Of a stretch of 64,000 nucleotides of DNA, positions 10,428-21,192 are shown in pieces. Location: NCBI GenBank assembly GCA_018136815.1, contig CM030933.1, forward strand, positions 62,001-126,000, read 5' to 3'. A program made the position numbers and the translations under genes. The DNA is from Isochrysis galbana (lineage: Eukaryota; Haptophyta; Isochrysidales; Isochrysidaceae). The notes below the pieces were generated by a model. The model worked only from the letters and a program-made list of their open reading frames with translations. It made no database searches and had not been told where the DNA came from. Each line of letters begins with the position of its first letter. The first letter of the stretch is position 1.

Positions 10428-12030
10428 ATGCCCACACGGACCCACACATACCTCACCGCCCTCGACCCCCCTTGCCACTCAGGAGCCGCCCTCAGATGGA
10501 GCAAGTCCACATGGAGTCAGACGCAACTTTCGACTTGTCCTTCCACCAGGAGGGCGACTACACCTTCCTGGAGACCACCGTCTACGCTGCAATTGTGGAG
10601 CTCTCTTGGAGCTCGAAGGTGTCGACCTGAGCCGGACTTTTGGGCCCGCTCCATCCGCGGACCATGGCACATCGCCGTGAACGAAGACTGCGCGCAACAA
10701 TTCAAGGAGCGATATGGCGACATCACCACACTCCGCGTCAACCAAACCGACATTTCGGTCAACATTAAAGTCGAATCCATCGATGAGAAGATCAACAAAA
10801 AAGGCTCCTCGTCGCGCAAGGCGCTGTATAACGCCCTTCAAGATGTCGCGGCAATTTGGTCATCGAAGCCGAAGGCCTAGCGCAAGCGGCCCAAATCAAT
10901 CTAAGCGCAATCATCCTCGCAATCGAAAAGGTAGGACTTACCTTCTTAAAGGGCAACCGCGAGCGCATGAAGCTCGAAGGCGGAGCCCGGCACGTTCGTA
11001 TCTAAGGCGGCCTACTCGACCCGCTGGCATCTTTATGTCTCGGCGGGCCAAGGCTCGTTCCTCGACGGAAGCTTCCCCCGAAAGCTGCTGCTTCAAACTG
11101 GCGGGAAGACTATCCCGGTCAACTACGCCGTTAGAGCGTGCAAGGAGATCAGCATGCCGGCAACCATCCAGTCTACCCACAAGCTCATGATCCACGGCAG
11201 CCTGCGGGGCTGCAAAGGCTGGAGACCGGAGGTGGCGAAAGGCCTCCCTAACTCGGCCCGCATCTGCGAATGCGAGCAAGAAGCGGCAAAGCGCCGCGCA
11301 CGAAATGAAGCACAACGTCTTAACCCCCGCCCGAAATCGGCACACGAGGCCCTGGGGAAAGGTCCCCCCAAGCAATGTGCGCGCTTCACTCAGGGGCTGT
11401 GCCTCAGGAACAAGCGCGGAGTGCGATGCAATCTTTCACACGATGTTCCAGGAGCGTGGATCGACAATAAGTGCACGATCCGCTGCCACCTTCATCCGCA
11501 TAAGAAGATTCCGGGCGTCTGTTTGAACGGCCCGGCGTGCCTCTTCCTCCACCCAGAGTACGCGAAAGCAATCGCGGCCGCGGCCACCGTGCTCGCCATA
11601 GTGAGAGCGATGCCCCTACGCCCAAGACTAAGGTTTGACTCCACCCTTGGATACCCAGGTGAAGGACCCATCCGCGTTGCGACGTACAACATCAACGGCA
11701 CCAAGGGCGGCAAGCTAGCCGCCGTGCTATCACAAGCGCGGAAAGCGAAAGTGGACGTTCTACTCCTACAGGAGCTACACGCCTACGAGGACGGCTCGCA
11801 CCTCCGGGCCCATAGGACAGCCGCCATGCTAGGATGGCTGTGGTTTGCCGCCCCAGGAGAGCTAGGGGACCCTGCTAGCGGAGTCGCGGTGGCGATCAGA
11901 GAAACAGCTGAAAGGATAGCCGCTGGCCTCGCTCGTCTCGCACGACACGACCACCTGCCGACTGGGCGCCGAGCGCAAGCGCTGCTCGCACGACTCGTCC
12001 CTCCTCCTGCACGACCCCGGCGATGGAGGC
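10428..12030 (+). mobile_element. Truncated LINE-like non-LTR retrotransposon with endonuclease domain
   Basis: Frame pieces from about 10428 encode a helical ORF1-like region (QFKERYGDITTLRVNQTDIS, then RKALYNALQDVAAIW). From 11340 a Cys/His-rich stretch reads KQCARFTQGLCLRN, CNLSHDVPG, CTIRCHLHPHK and CLNGPACLFLHPEYA, i.e. several CCCH-like units. From about 11677 an apurinic-type endonuclease N-terminus appears: RVATYNINGTKGGKL, VDVLLLQELHAYE (catalytic Glu) and GVAVAIRE. The element breaks off near 12030 before the rest of the endonuclease and any reverse transcriptase, where an inverted gag fragment begins. Several frame breaks are present. Confidence 0.75.
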
Positions 12031-12039
12031 GGATGACGA

Positions 12040-12245
12040 ATTGGAGTGGCCCATAGGGCCTGAGGGCAATGAGGAAGGAGGCATGCCGGCGGCAGGCGCG
12101 GCTGAGGGGACGACTTCGGAGATGCTGACGGGCTGAAGCCCGTCAGCAGAGGAAGGCGGGCAGGCGGGCTTGGGCGAGGGCGAGGACGGCGGCGAGAGCG
12201 ACATCGAACGAGCGGCGAGAGGCGAGGGTGAGTGAGAGGAGGAGG
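12040..12245 (-). pseudogene. Dispersed gag N-terminal fragment, copy A
   Basis: On the minus strand an ATG at 12204 opens MSLSPPSSPSPKPACPPSSA and continues to SGPMGHSNSS near 12045. The same protein start and the 40 bases upstream of its ATG recur on the plus strand at 39580-39836. The differences include silent and conservative changes. It probably is the start of the gag of a further LTR element, inserted against the LINE fragment. I do not know the rest of that element. Confidence 0.6.
12123..12148. repeat. Perfect 12-bp inverted repeat in gag fragment A
   Basis: Arms TGCTGACGGGCT and AGCCCGTCAGCA with a 2-base centre. The same hairpin (11-bp arms) is at 39678-39701 in gag fragment B. 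Confidence 0.9.
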
Positions 12246-12431
12246 AGGGCTGTGATGATCGAGGATGAGGGGTGTGAGAAAAAGACGAAAAAGATGAAAA
12301 CTCAGCCTGCGTAGCTGGGGGTTACCGTGGGGGGGGGGGGGAGTTGCTATGCGCACGCGTTGCGTCCTTGTATGTGTCGTGATTAGCTTTGTACTCATAC
12401 TCATTGATTGGAGGAGTATTCCTACATAAAA

Positions 12432-12531
12432 NNNNNNNNNNNNNNNNNNNNNNNNNNNNNNNNNNNNNNNNNNNNNNNNNNNNNNNNNNNNNNNNNNNNN
12501 NNNNNNNNNNNNNNNNNNNNNNNNNNNNNNN
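12432..12531. other. Assembly gap (100 N)
   Basis: Exactly 100 N, the conventional size for a gap of unknown length. Flanks are low-complexity (CCCACTCCC repeat on the right). Confidence 0.99.
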
Positions 12532-12557
12532 CCCACTCCCACTCCCGGGCCCTTTCC

Positions 12558-13267
12558 TGTCGCATCCGCGATCAACTTTTTGTTTTAGAAGTTGTTTCAA
12601 CTAAGTTTATACTTAGTTCACCCATGGCGGGGCACGAAGCCCCCCCCCCTCTCTCCACTCCTCCCCCGCCATGGGGGAGGAACCACCCACTCTCCTGGCG
12701 CATGCCTGATGGCTTGCCAGGAGCACACTGCCCTGCTGACCCATTCCTCTCCCCACAGGCATGCCTGAATCGCACGCCTAGCCTGTCGTGGCCAGCCAAT
12801 CCCTCTGACCAACCCCTCTCCCCCTGGGCCCCCCTGATCAGGAGCCCCCAGCCAGCTCCAGTCGACTGGCAGGGGCTCGAGAGCCAGCGATGGAGAGGCA
12901 GGAGGGGCCAGGGGCCAGGGCCATGCCCCAACCTCACCTGCCCCCTGAGCTGGCTCCCAGGCCCCTGCTGGCCTCCTGGGGACCTGAAGAGGGGCCACAG
13001 GGCGCGCGCCATGGGCCCCCCCGCAGGGAAAGAGAGGAGGAAAAGGGAAGAGGGAGGGGAGGGGGGAGTGGCGGCTCTCCCCTCGGCGTTTATTTACGTG
13101 TCTTCTCGCCCCGTTTGGGTAAGAGAAGACGGGGGCGCCAGAGCCAGGAGGGAAGGGCCGCGGCTCGCCGCGGCCACTCGCTTAGGCGAGGAGAGATTAG
13201 CGTTTCTGGGCTCCTATTTGCGAGTGCCCCCCACCTCCCTGCGTTGTTTTTACCCGAAAGGGGGTTT
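12558..13267 (+). repeat. Solo-LTR-like sequence immediately upstream of element 2
   Basis: Starts TGTCGCATCCGCGATC, the terminal motif also seen at 38946, 39892, 40826 and (minus strand) 49459. It contains a short palindrome ACTAAGTTTATACTTAGT (12600-12617) and C/G-rich blocks resembling 45690-46070. It ends where the 5' LTR of element 2 begins. No open frame of interest. Confidence 0.4.
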
Positions 13268-14564
13268 TGTCGCATTCATCTAGATGATGCGATTTCCAGG
13301 CTCTTGTTTCCAGGTCCTTCGCCGTGCGGCCACACGGTGAAGCTCAGGTACATCTAGGTTGGTAGGGTTCGTCCCTAGCGATCTAGAATTCGAGTTCTCG
13401 TTTCGTTCCTTCTAGCCTGTTTGTCAGGTCTAGATTCCAGGTTTCCTCCTTTCGGGTAATCTTGACCAAAGGAGCCAGGTCGCCTGTGCTCGCTGCGCGC
13501 TTGTCTCAGGCTCTCGAGTTACCTTGTGAAGGCTTGTTTAGCTTCTTGCAAGGCTTGTTGTTTCTTGTTGGGTTCCGGTTCTTTCTTGGGACCTGCTGAC
13601 TTTCGTTGTTGTCCAGGCCTGTTCTTCGTAGGTTCTGCTTGGCCTGGTTAGGGTTTCGTTGAATCCCCGCGTTCGGCGTTTGCGTTCGTCTTGGCGTTCG
13701 GAAATTTCCTCTCACATTCCCTAGGTCCGCTACCCTTGGCTTGTAGGTCCTTGCTTCTTTCTTCTCGGTCAAGGTTTTGGCGAGCGAGTCGGTTGCTCTA
13801 GCCGCTCGAGATTTGAGGTTTAATTTGCCATCTCCCCTTGGAGATCGGTGTAGGTTCGCTTCCTAGGTGAGGGAATCTTTCCCCTTGATGCAAGTTACAT
13901 GCAAGCCTTGGCCCCTTTGGTGTTTCTTCCCCTTGGTTGCTACTCAGGGTTGTTCGTTAGAAGCGTCTAGAAGGTTCACGCTCAACGGCAAGATTTCCTC
14001 TGTCGTGAAGACATCTCGTTGCGATCTGTATCCAAAGTGATCGCCGTGGTCGCGCGACAGACGCTCCCCTTCGGACTCTCCGCTACGTGGGAAGTTACAA
14101 CGGAGACACGCTCCGGCCGTCGCTGCGGAGTCTCTCTCTCTCTCTCGCTCTCTCTCTCCGTCTCTCGCGACGTGTTTGAGTTATCGGTGATTTGGGGTCG
14201 CGGTTGCTTGATAATTTGCTTGTTTGGGTGAATGATTCCGGTGTGTTCGTGAGTCGGTGTATCCTGTTGTTCTCAGCTCTTTGTCCGTCGTTGTTCGCTG
14301 CGTCGCTGCACTCAAGCAGCCTAGGCTCCCTCCCTGAGGGAAGAGTTCTTTGTAGGTCTAACAATCTCTTAAAACCCAACACACTAGGGCCGCTAGGAGC
14401 GCCTCGCCGCCCCACAGCCCTTCGTTCGCCGTTCGTTCCCCGACCCAGTCCAGAATTTCATTCACCCGACTCCCGGTGGGGAGGAGGGCCAAAGCGCCGC
14501 GCTAGCCGCCGGTGCTGCTCGCGACGGAGTGGCTCAGAGCCCTCCGGCTCCGCTCGACTCGACA
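13268..14564 (+). repeat. 5' LTR of element 2
   Basis: Starts TGTCGCATTC and ends TCGACTCGACA. It aligns end to end with 25110-26411. Differences are about 14 single-base indels, mostly in homopolymers, and only about six substitutions, by eye. Confidence 0.95.
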
Positions 14565-14740
14565 AGCACGAAATCGAAGCTTGCGTCCTCGGCCGCAGAG
14601 GAGGAACCCCTCAGGGAACCTTCTCTGCCCGCTGCAGCTTTTGCTCCCGTGGGATGTCCGAGTGATCCCACGGCTTCTGAGGCTACACCAATGGCACCCA
14701 TCACCCGGCTGCTATCTCCACGACTGGCTCCGATCAGCTC

Positions 14741-17133
14741 GTGGCGGATGGCGAGGATTTGTCCGCTTCCTTCGGCACCCACCGGGTGCAATCACAGCGG
14801 GCCATGGTGGAGCATGACCCTCTCCCGCATGAGGCCAACTTCAGCGTCGCTGAGTTGGCCAATGAGGTGGAGGAGGGTCCCCTCCCTCTGATTCAGTTTG
14901 ACCCCCCTCCTCACCTTCGAGATGATGAGTCTGAGGTCGGTGAAGGGGAGGGATCAGCTTCCGAAGCCCCGCTTACCGGGACTATGCCCCGCCGTCATCA
15001 AAAGGGGTCCTTGATCAAGAGATCACCCCGATCGAGACGGCCGCGGCGCGTCAGGATGCGGAAATGGCAAGGCTTCAGGCGGAGACCAACACCCTAAAAG
15101 GGGCTGTGGAGCGCCTACATTCATCCCTTGCCGCGGCAGAGGCGAGGGGGGGCTTCTCCGGGATCAAGTTGAAGCAGGGTTCAAAGCCCTGACTCAGCTA
15201 CTCCAAGCCCGCCAAGAGCCCGCTTCAAGTCCGTCCATGGATCGGACCGAGGCGGCTGCGGATTCTGCTAGGCCAGTTCAGAGGGAACCACCCATGGCGA
15301 GCCTCCTGCTCTAGACCCAAAGGGCCACGCCTCTCCGGCTTCTAGGGTTCCACGGTCGCGTACCCGACCTCCAAATCGGAACCCCGCCGCCAGGATCAGA
15401 GCCTTACCGGGGCCCGACCCCGGTGGTGCCGTTCCGCCACCCTCGCGACCCCTGCCTTGCGGTGGGGATGGATGAGCGAGAGGCAGTTGTAAGCGAGTGG
15501 AAAATCTCCTCGCCTGCCCTCACGCGATCTGGCCGCCCTTTACCGCGACTCCGACGAGCATGAGCTCATCCACACCATTTTGAAGAGCAACCTCTCCCTG
15601 GCGGGCAACGTTTGGCATTGCCGAATTTTCATGGAGGAGGACCACTTGCTCAAATGGGTGCGTAGCCGCTTCTCAGCCGAGCAAACCCTTCACCATCAGG
15701 TCAAGGATGGGCAAAGAGCTTTCGGAGCTCCGCTTCCCAAAGGCCCTCGCCTCCGATAACGTTCAAACCGCGGCGACAGCCTGAATGAATTTCGGCTAAC
15801 TCTCATCAAGCCGTTGAGCGGCACTAGCGCTCCGGCTGCGATCATCGCGAAATATTTACCTCCCTCTCGCGGCAGCCGGAGCCAATTCCAGCGGCAATTC
15901 CGCATCTTCGCCTTCCTCCTCGATCTAGTGGAGGACCGCGCCCTCGCTCTCAATCCTGTCCTCGCTGCTGACGTCCTTCTTCGCAAATGCGACGGGACCT
16001 TCGCAAACGGGGCCGATGGTTTCGCGAAAGACTCGGCGTCGATGGAGTGGACCGCATGAGGAGCGCGAGGCCGGCGCTGATCTATGTGAGCTCAGCAAGA
16101 ATTTGGTTCGCGCCTACATCCGCAAGCTTGGCGATTCCGCGGTTGACTCCACCAACGTGTGGGATCATCCAAACATGGCCCATGAGATCAACCAGAGGTT
16201 CGAAGAAATCATCCGGAACGATAAGGTTGATCCTCAGCGCGGCGTCGATAATGCTATTAAATTGCGGAGGTGCTCGCGGAGACTCGTTTCCGCGTAGAGA
16301 ACCACGAGCTAGGGCGGTCCGGCGCTCTCGTGCGTCAACCTCTGCCAACGGTACCTCAGCCCTTACGAGCAGCCCGGGTGAAGCGTCATCAATCCCGGCC
16401 CTCGACGAAGCAAACCGTGGCTAGCGTACGCACTAAAGCCTCAGGCGAGGCAAAGAACGAGACTTCCTCGTCCCAGAAGACCGCTTCGACCCACGGACAT
16501 GGTTGCCGCCGTGCAGGCGGCCGTCCAAGCTACCGTGGCGGAAGCTCTTCGCGGACAGGGACATTCGCCTGCTTCGAAGCCTGATTATCGGGCTGCTGCA
16601 CCGCCGGCAAGTTACCACTCCAACTCACCGTTGCCGGCTATACTGACCGATCCACCGGGTCGAAAGGGAGGCTCGTCTCGGCCGCCCAGCCGTCGCTGCC
16701 GATCCGCCGGCGAACGGCCAAGGGCTACCGCCCGATTTGGGCGTATCCCGGTGGACGCCCGAGCTTTGGAATCGGGCCCGAGCCCGCTTCTGGGCCGTAG
16801 CAGGCTATGCCAAGCACCCAAGGGTCTCGGCGGCGCTAGCAAAGTGCCGACCGGCCGATAATTCAATGGAAACTCCACGGACGGACGATATCAATAGGGA
16901 ATCACCGAATGGACGAACGAAAACGGCTGTGCCTTCTGCGCTTTCCGACCTCACGCTCCTCCTGGCACTCCATCCAGCGAAACCTGAAATATGGCACGGG
17001 AGACGGTGCTCACAACCCCGTCATCTGTCAGCCATATATCCGCTTTCTGTGTGAGGCTGGCTGCGGAGAGTGCGGATCGGACGAGCACATTCATAAGCTT
17101 CTTCGCTCGATGGTCCGGGTTAAGCCTCAGTAG
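14741..17133 (+). pseudogene. gag, element 2 (several frameshifts)
   Basis: Open pieces give an acidic N-terminal part (SVAELANEVEEGPLPLIQFD, near 14840), a coiled coil (MARLQAETNTLKGAVERL, near 15067), and capsid-like helices (DEHELIHTILKSNLSLAGN near 15560; SQFQRQFRIFAFLLDLVED near 15880; DLCELSKNLVRAYIRKLGD near 16080; NMAHEINQRFEEIIRND near 16170). A Cys/His module comes last: CAFC near 16930, then NPVICQPYIRFLCEAGCGEC and a His pair near 17085. The frame ends with CAG-TAG at 17131-17133, the same place as in element 1. The module spacing weakly recalls a Nanos-type finger, which is only a resemblance. At least four frame changes are present. Confidence 0.75.
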
Positions 17134-17840
17134 GGGTCCGGCGGGTCCCCGTCCTTCAAACCCTGGCGGAGAACATCTCGGGCGGTGGGCCCGAACGCCA
17201 CCACCACCATCCCGATCCGATCCCTACGTCGCTTGGGGAGAAGAGCTGTCAACGCGGCGATTCTCCCCCTGTCTCTAGCTCCATTCAGTCTTCGACGGTG
17301 GGAGCCGCCTCGCCGGCTGAAGCCCCGCCGGACGGCTATCTCGGAAGCCGGAGTCGACACTTGACCCGGGCTCCTGGAAACAGGTTTGCCCGGAGATAGT
17401 CGCGACCCGACTCTCCGAAATTCGTGTACGTCTACAAGTTCTTCTATTACTCCGCACGCTATTAGGATGTTAGGGGCCGATTCTCGCTCGCTGCCCCTCT
17501 TGGAATCTATTTCTACGGATACTATGCTGTCATCGGTTCCTTCTAACTCTCCTAGGTCTTTCGACGCATCTTCATCCCTGGATTCATCCCCGACGGCCCT
17601 GCCCAAGGGGTGGCTAGGTGGATCCGACGCGTCTTCCGTCTCTTCGTTTCGTAAACAATCAGTTGTAAACCCTCGAGGGCTGTCGACTCCGTATCATCTT
17701 TCTGCTCTAGGTTCTATGGATAGTCGACGTCCCGTGCCGCGTCCGAAAGTTGTTGCTGCTTACTGTTTCTGCTCTTCCGGGACCCCACTGGAGACCTCTC
17801 TCCCAAGGGCCATAGCCCGGAGCCGTCTGCGACAATTGTC
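17134..17840 (+). pseudogene. Ser/Pro-rich linker after gag, element 2
   Basis: Frames after the TAG stop are Ser/Thr-rich (LESISTDTMLSSVPSNSPRS near 17500) with no recognised motif, corresponding to the linker of element 1. Probably disordered. Confidence 0.45.
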
Positions 17841-19253
17841 GTGTCTACCGTAGTTCTCGTGCAGTGGAGCGGAGACTGTGCCTCCTCCTCACCTCTCTCC
17901 CGGTTTCGTTATATTTCTCCGTCATCGTGTTCATTCTCTCGTCTCGAAGTTGCACCTGTTCTCGTTTCTGACTGGTTCCCGACCCGGAAGGGTCGGCTTC
18001 CGGAGTCAATGAAGATGAAGGTTCCAAGGGAGCTGCGGCTTTCCGCGCCTCACGCCGTGGCCACCCCAGACTCGGGAGACGCAGGGGCCGTCGATTACGA
18101 TCTCTCGTCGCGCCCCACACGGACGCCGGCGTCTCCTCTTTCTCTCGCTCTCCGGAGGATCCCTGTTCCAGGGATCGCCCGCCGGAGCCAACCCCCTTCA
18201 GGTCTAGCCCACCGAAACTTCAGGGCGACGACCCCCTCCCCTGAATTCTACTGCGAGGCCATCCACCGGATCGCCGTGGTTGGTTGTTCCTCGGCCGCCA
18301 AGTCTACTGAAGCTGCCCGCGCCCCTACGCGCGAGCTCCAAATGTTAGCCGCCTCCCGTGCCGGGCTAGCGGTTCCTCGTCATCTTGCCCCGCCATCTCG
18401 CCGAAGCTGCTCTAGCCTTGCGGCGGCCGCACGCGAGCACTCATTCATCACCCTCTGCGTACTGCCGACGCATTTTGACGAGCTTTGCGCTGAGTTAGCG
18501 GCGATCCACGACGCCGTGACGTTCGACGCGGCCGAGGGGATTCCTCCACCCCGCGTTCTAGTCGTCGGTGAAGCTAGCGGGGTCGTGTCTTCGATGTTCC
18601 TACTCGCCGGAGCGCACGTCGCGACGTGCGATCTACGACCGTCGGAGATCGACTACATTCCCCACTTCTGCGGAGATGCTCTTCACATTCAAAACCTCGG
18701 TTGGGACCTCGTGGTCGCGCATCCGCCGTGCACGTATTTGTCGGCGGTGAGTTGCCAGTGGCTCGATCGGGAGCCGGGACGACGCCAGGCTCTCGAATCC
18801 GCCGCTAGAGTCTTCCTCGCCATGGCAAGCGCCGACGCGCCTTTCGTTGCCGTCGAAAATCCTCGAATGCACGCGGAAGCCTCCGCCTTAGTCGGGGGGT
18901 TGCGACCGCGGCAGTTTGTGCAGCCGTGGCAGCACGGCACGGGCCATCAAAAAGCAACTGGCCTGTACCTGACGGCTTCACTCCCGCCTGCAGCCTTCGA
19001 AGATTGTCGAGGGACGTCTATCCGCGATGGCGGATCTATCGCCGTCGCCCCACCGTGGCGCCCTTCGCAGCCGCACCTATGTGGGCATTGCCGGTGCAAT
19101 GGCGGCCCAGTGGATGCCGGTCTTGCGCCGTTATGCGCGCGAAGCCAAGGCGTCGCGTTCGCTCGACTTCACGGTGGACTGGGCAATTTCCCAAGCAGCT
19201 GCCAGCTTGAGAGAACGCCCTTCGCTTTGCTCGACCGGCTTCGAACTGGCTGA
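17841..19253 (+). CDS. Phage-type DNA cytosine methyltransferase-like domain in retrotransposon polyprotein, element 2
   Basis: A 470-codon frame. Residues 1-205 are Ser/Pro-rich linker. The domain starts near residue 210 (HFDELCAELAAIHDAV). It has a Rossmann first strand and glycine loop, PRVLVVGEASG (237-247), an acidic residue after strand 2, ATCDLRPSE (261-269), and GDALHIQNLGWDLVVAHPPC (278-297), where Pro-Pro-Cys (18723-18731) is the expected nucleophile motif IV. FVAVENPRMH follows (335-344; motif VI-like), then QPWQHGTGHQKATGLYLTAS (361-380). Near 19010 the frame breaks. In the next frame SRTYVGIAGAMAAQW (19063-19107) supplies the C-terminus typical of phage enzymes of this type. Family membership rests on motif recall, not on a search. 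Predicted role: 5-methylcytosine formation in DNA using SAM, possibly on the element's own copies. A catalytically dead role is possible. Confidence 0.72.
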   Translation: MSTVVLVQWSGDCASSSPLSRFRYISPSSCSFSRLEVAPVLVSDWFPTRKGRLPESMKMKVPRELRLSAPHAVATPDSGDAGAVDYDLSSRPTRTPASPLSLALRRIPVPGIARRSQPPSGLAHRNFRATTPSPEFYCEAIHRIAVVGCSSAAKSTEAARAPTRELQMLAASRAGLAVPRHLAPPSRRSCSSLAAAAREHSFITLCVLPTHFDELCAELAAIHDAVTFDAAEGIPPPRVLVVGEASGVVSSMFLLAGAHVATCDLRPSEIDYIPHFCGDALHIQNLGWDLVVAHPPCTYLSAVSCQWLDREPGRRQALESAARVFLAMASADAPFVAVENPRMHAEASALVGGLRPRQFVQPWQHGTGHQKATGLYLTASLPPAAFEDCRGTSIRDGGSIAVAPPWRPSQPHLCGHCRCNGGPVDAGLAPLCARSQGVAFARLHGGLGNFPSSCQLERTPFALLDRLRTG

Positions 19254-20221
19254 GCCGAGGACGGCTCTGGCTCGCTTCATGGAGGGGAGAGGCGAAGCAG
19301 CTTCTAGCTCTCACCTCACGCCTCCCAGCGGTTCGCCAGTGTCTGATTCGGTTGTCGTGATCCAGACGCGGCCCCGTTGCCGATGCGTCTCGCCTGCTTC
19401 ATCAGGAGGACTCGGAAACAACGTATCGCAAGACGGGACCGAGGCGGAAGGAGACCGCTTCACGCCGTGGGAGTGGCCCATAAGGACCGCTCTACAACGC
19501 CAGGCCCTCCAAACACGGTGAAGAAGCGCCGCAGCAAGTGGCAGGTCTTCGATCGTGATGTAATTTCGGGGGTCCATCGGTGGCAGGATGTCACGCCTTC
19601 CATCGCCCAAGAAATCGCTGAGCAAGCGGCAGCTGCGGAGCCGTCGGAACCTCCATCTTGTCTCGACTGGGCTCTCAAGGCATCAATGCACTATCTCCGA
19701 GCGCCTCCTTCACGGCTGGCGACGAGGAGTGGCCGAACTGACCAATTCGTCGTAGCCGAAAGGCCACTCGAAACGGGATGTTGGGCGACTCGGGAGAAGA
19801 TGATACGCCCGAGATCCAGAACACCGGAGCATGCAGACCCTCGAGACCAAGCCCTCCGACGCCGCCGAGGAGAGGTACTCCACGGCACTGTGTGCGATGG
19901 GGCTGCCGCTAGGGGCCTCAGTGCGGCCGGATTTTCCGAGTTGTCGAAGCTTCCGAAGACAGACTTGCAGAAGTCCCTGGAGAAGGAATGGTCACGCCAA
20001 ATGGATCAACCTCGGCATCCGACGGACCGTCGAGGGCTAGGCTATGATGGCGTGCCTAACCCCTCTAGTTCAGCAAAGGCATCCCCATACTCTTCAATAC
20101 CATTCGTGCCGCAGACGGTAGCCGCCGCTATCGAGCGAGTGCCCCACGTCGATGAATCTTCTCCGTCCAGGCTAGCCTCCAATCCAACCACCCTGTCACC
20201 CGGAGCCGGAACCTCACTTCC
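19110..20221 (+). pseudogene. Linker domain between methyltransferase-like domain and protease, element 2
   Basis: Contains DFTVDWAISQAAASLRERPS (near 19166), VKKRRSKWQVF (near 19517), WQDVTPSIAQEIAEQAA (near 19582) and KTDLQKSLEKEWSRQM (near 19957). The last three have counterparts in element 1. Unknown fold. Frames change twice. Confidence 0.5.
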
Positions 20222-21190
20222 GTGGAATCTATCGCGGACACTCCGCCGCCGCTCTACCCTCGTCACTGCCTCTATGTCCGCGATCTCGTGGTCTGCCGTG
20301 CCGATGGCGACCGCGCAGCTCAAGGGTTCGTTCTCCCGGACGTTGCCCTCACGGTGAACAGCACCCTGGCTGACACTGGAGCGGGCCCGTCAGTAATCAC
20401 CACTGCTCTTCTCGATCGACTACCTGAAGACGCTTGCGTCGAACGCGTATCGGACGCTACCGTCCCCAACCTACATGGGCCGGACGGCCTTCCTCTCATC
20501 ACTAGGGGCCGGGCTAGCCTCGTCTTCTCCTTGTCCGGTCGCCTCTTCCGTCATTCGTTCGCGGTCATCGAAGGAAACGCGATGCTTCTGCTCGGGAACG
20601 ATTTTTTGGCCGCCCACTCCGCTACCATTTCTCTCGACGCCGCGAGCTCGGAAGGAAGCCTCCGCCTCCGTCCGGCCTCTGGCGATTCAGAAGACTCTTC
20701 AAGAGTCCTTTCCGAATGTGTAGTCAGAGTTTCCACGGCGCCGCCCCCAGTCGCGGACTCCGGCTTCGTCGGAGCTATCTCGATGTCACCCGGTCAGCCG
20801 CTGACTGTCGACTTTCTGGAGAGGTCGACGGCAACACGAGAGATCCCGGCCGGATCGGAGGGTGAGGCTGCTGCTGATGCTAGACAGCCACTCTATACAC
20901 CTCTCTTTGAGTCTGCCGACGAGTTTGCGGCCAAAGCTCCGGCGTCTACCTCGTCCGAATATCTTCTCTACACGGAGCAAGCGGTGACGATTCCTGCCTT
21001 CCACCGCGCAACCATCTGGGTCAGGGTTCCGCTAGCTCTCCGAGATCATTCGGACTGCGCGATGCTGGTCGACCGCCTACCAAATCGCGAGGCTCTCGAT
21101 TCGTCTCCTCTCGTAATGCCCACGGTGGTCACGCCCACGGACGATCATCGCATCGCGGTGACGATCGTCCACACCGGGTCAATGCGCTGA
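20222..21190 (+). CDS. Retropepsin region, element 2
   Basis: An open frame contains LADTGAGPSVITTALLDRL (active Asp near 20375), GPDGLPLITRGRASLVF, HSFAVIEGNAMLLLGNDFLA, and downstream the conserved segment EYLLYTEQAVTIPAFHRATI near 20960. It matches the element 1 protease closely. It would process the polyprotein. The frame ends at 21190, and the next piece of pol (from 21193) is in a different frame. Confidence 0.85.
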   Translation: MESIADTPPPLYPRHCLYVRDLVVCRADGDRAAQGFVLPDVALTVNSTLADTGAGPSVITTALLDRLPEDACVERVSDATVPNLHGPDGLPLITRGRASLVFSLSGRLFRHSFAVIEGNAMLLLGNDFLAAHSATISLDAASSEGSLRLRPASGDSEDSSRVLSECVVRVSTAPPPVADSGFVGAISMSPGQPLTVDFLERSTATREIPAGSEGEAAADARQPLYTPLFESADEFAAKAPASTSSEYLLYTEQAVTIPAFHRATIWVRVPLALRDHSDCAMLVDRLPNREALDSSPLVMPTVVTPTDDHRIAVTIVHTGSMR

Positions 21191-21192
21191 CC

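Noticed and set aside
12572-13357. Pro/Gly-rich frames in both strands
   Set aside because: G/C-rich LTR-like sequence that is open in many frames; no conserved motif.
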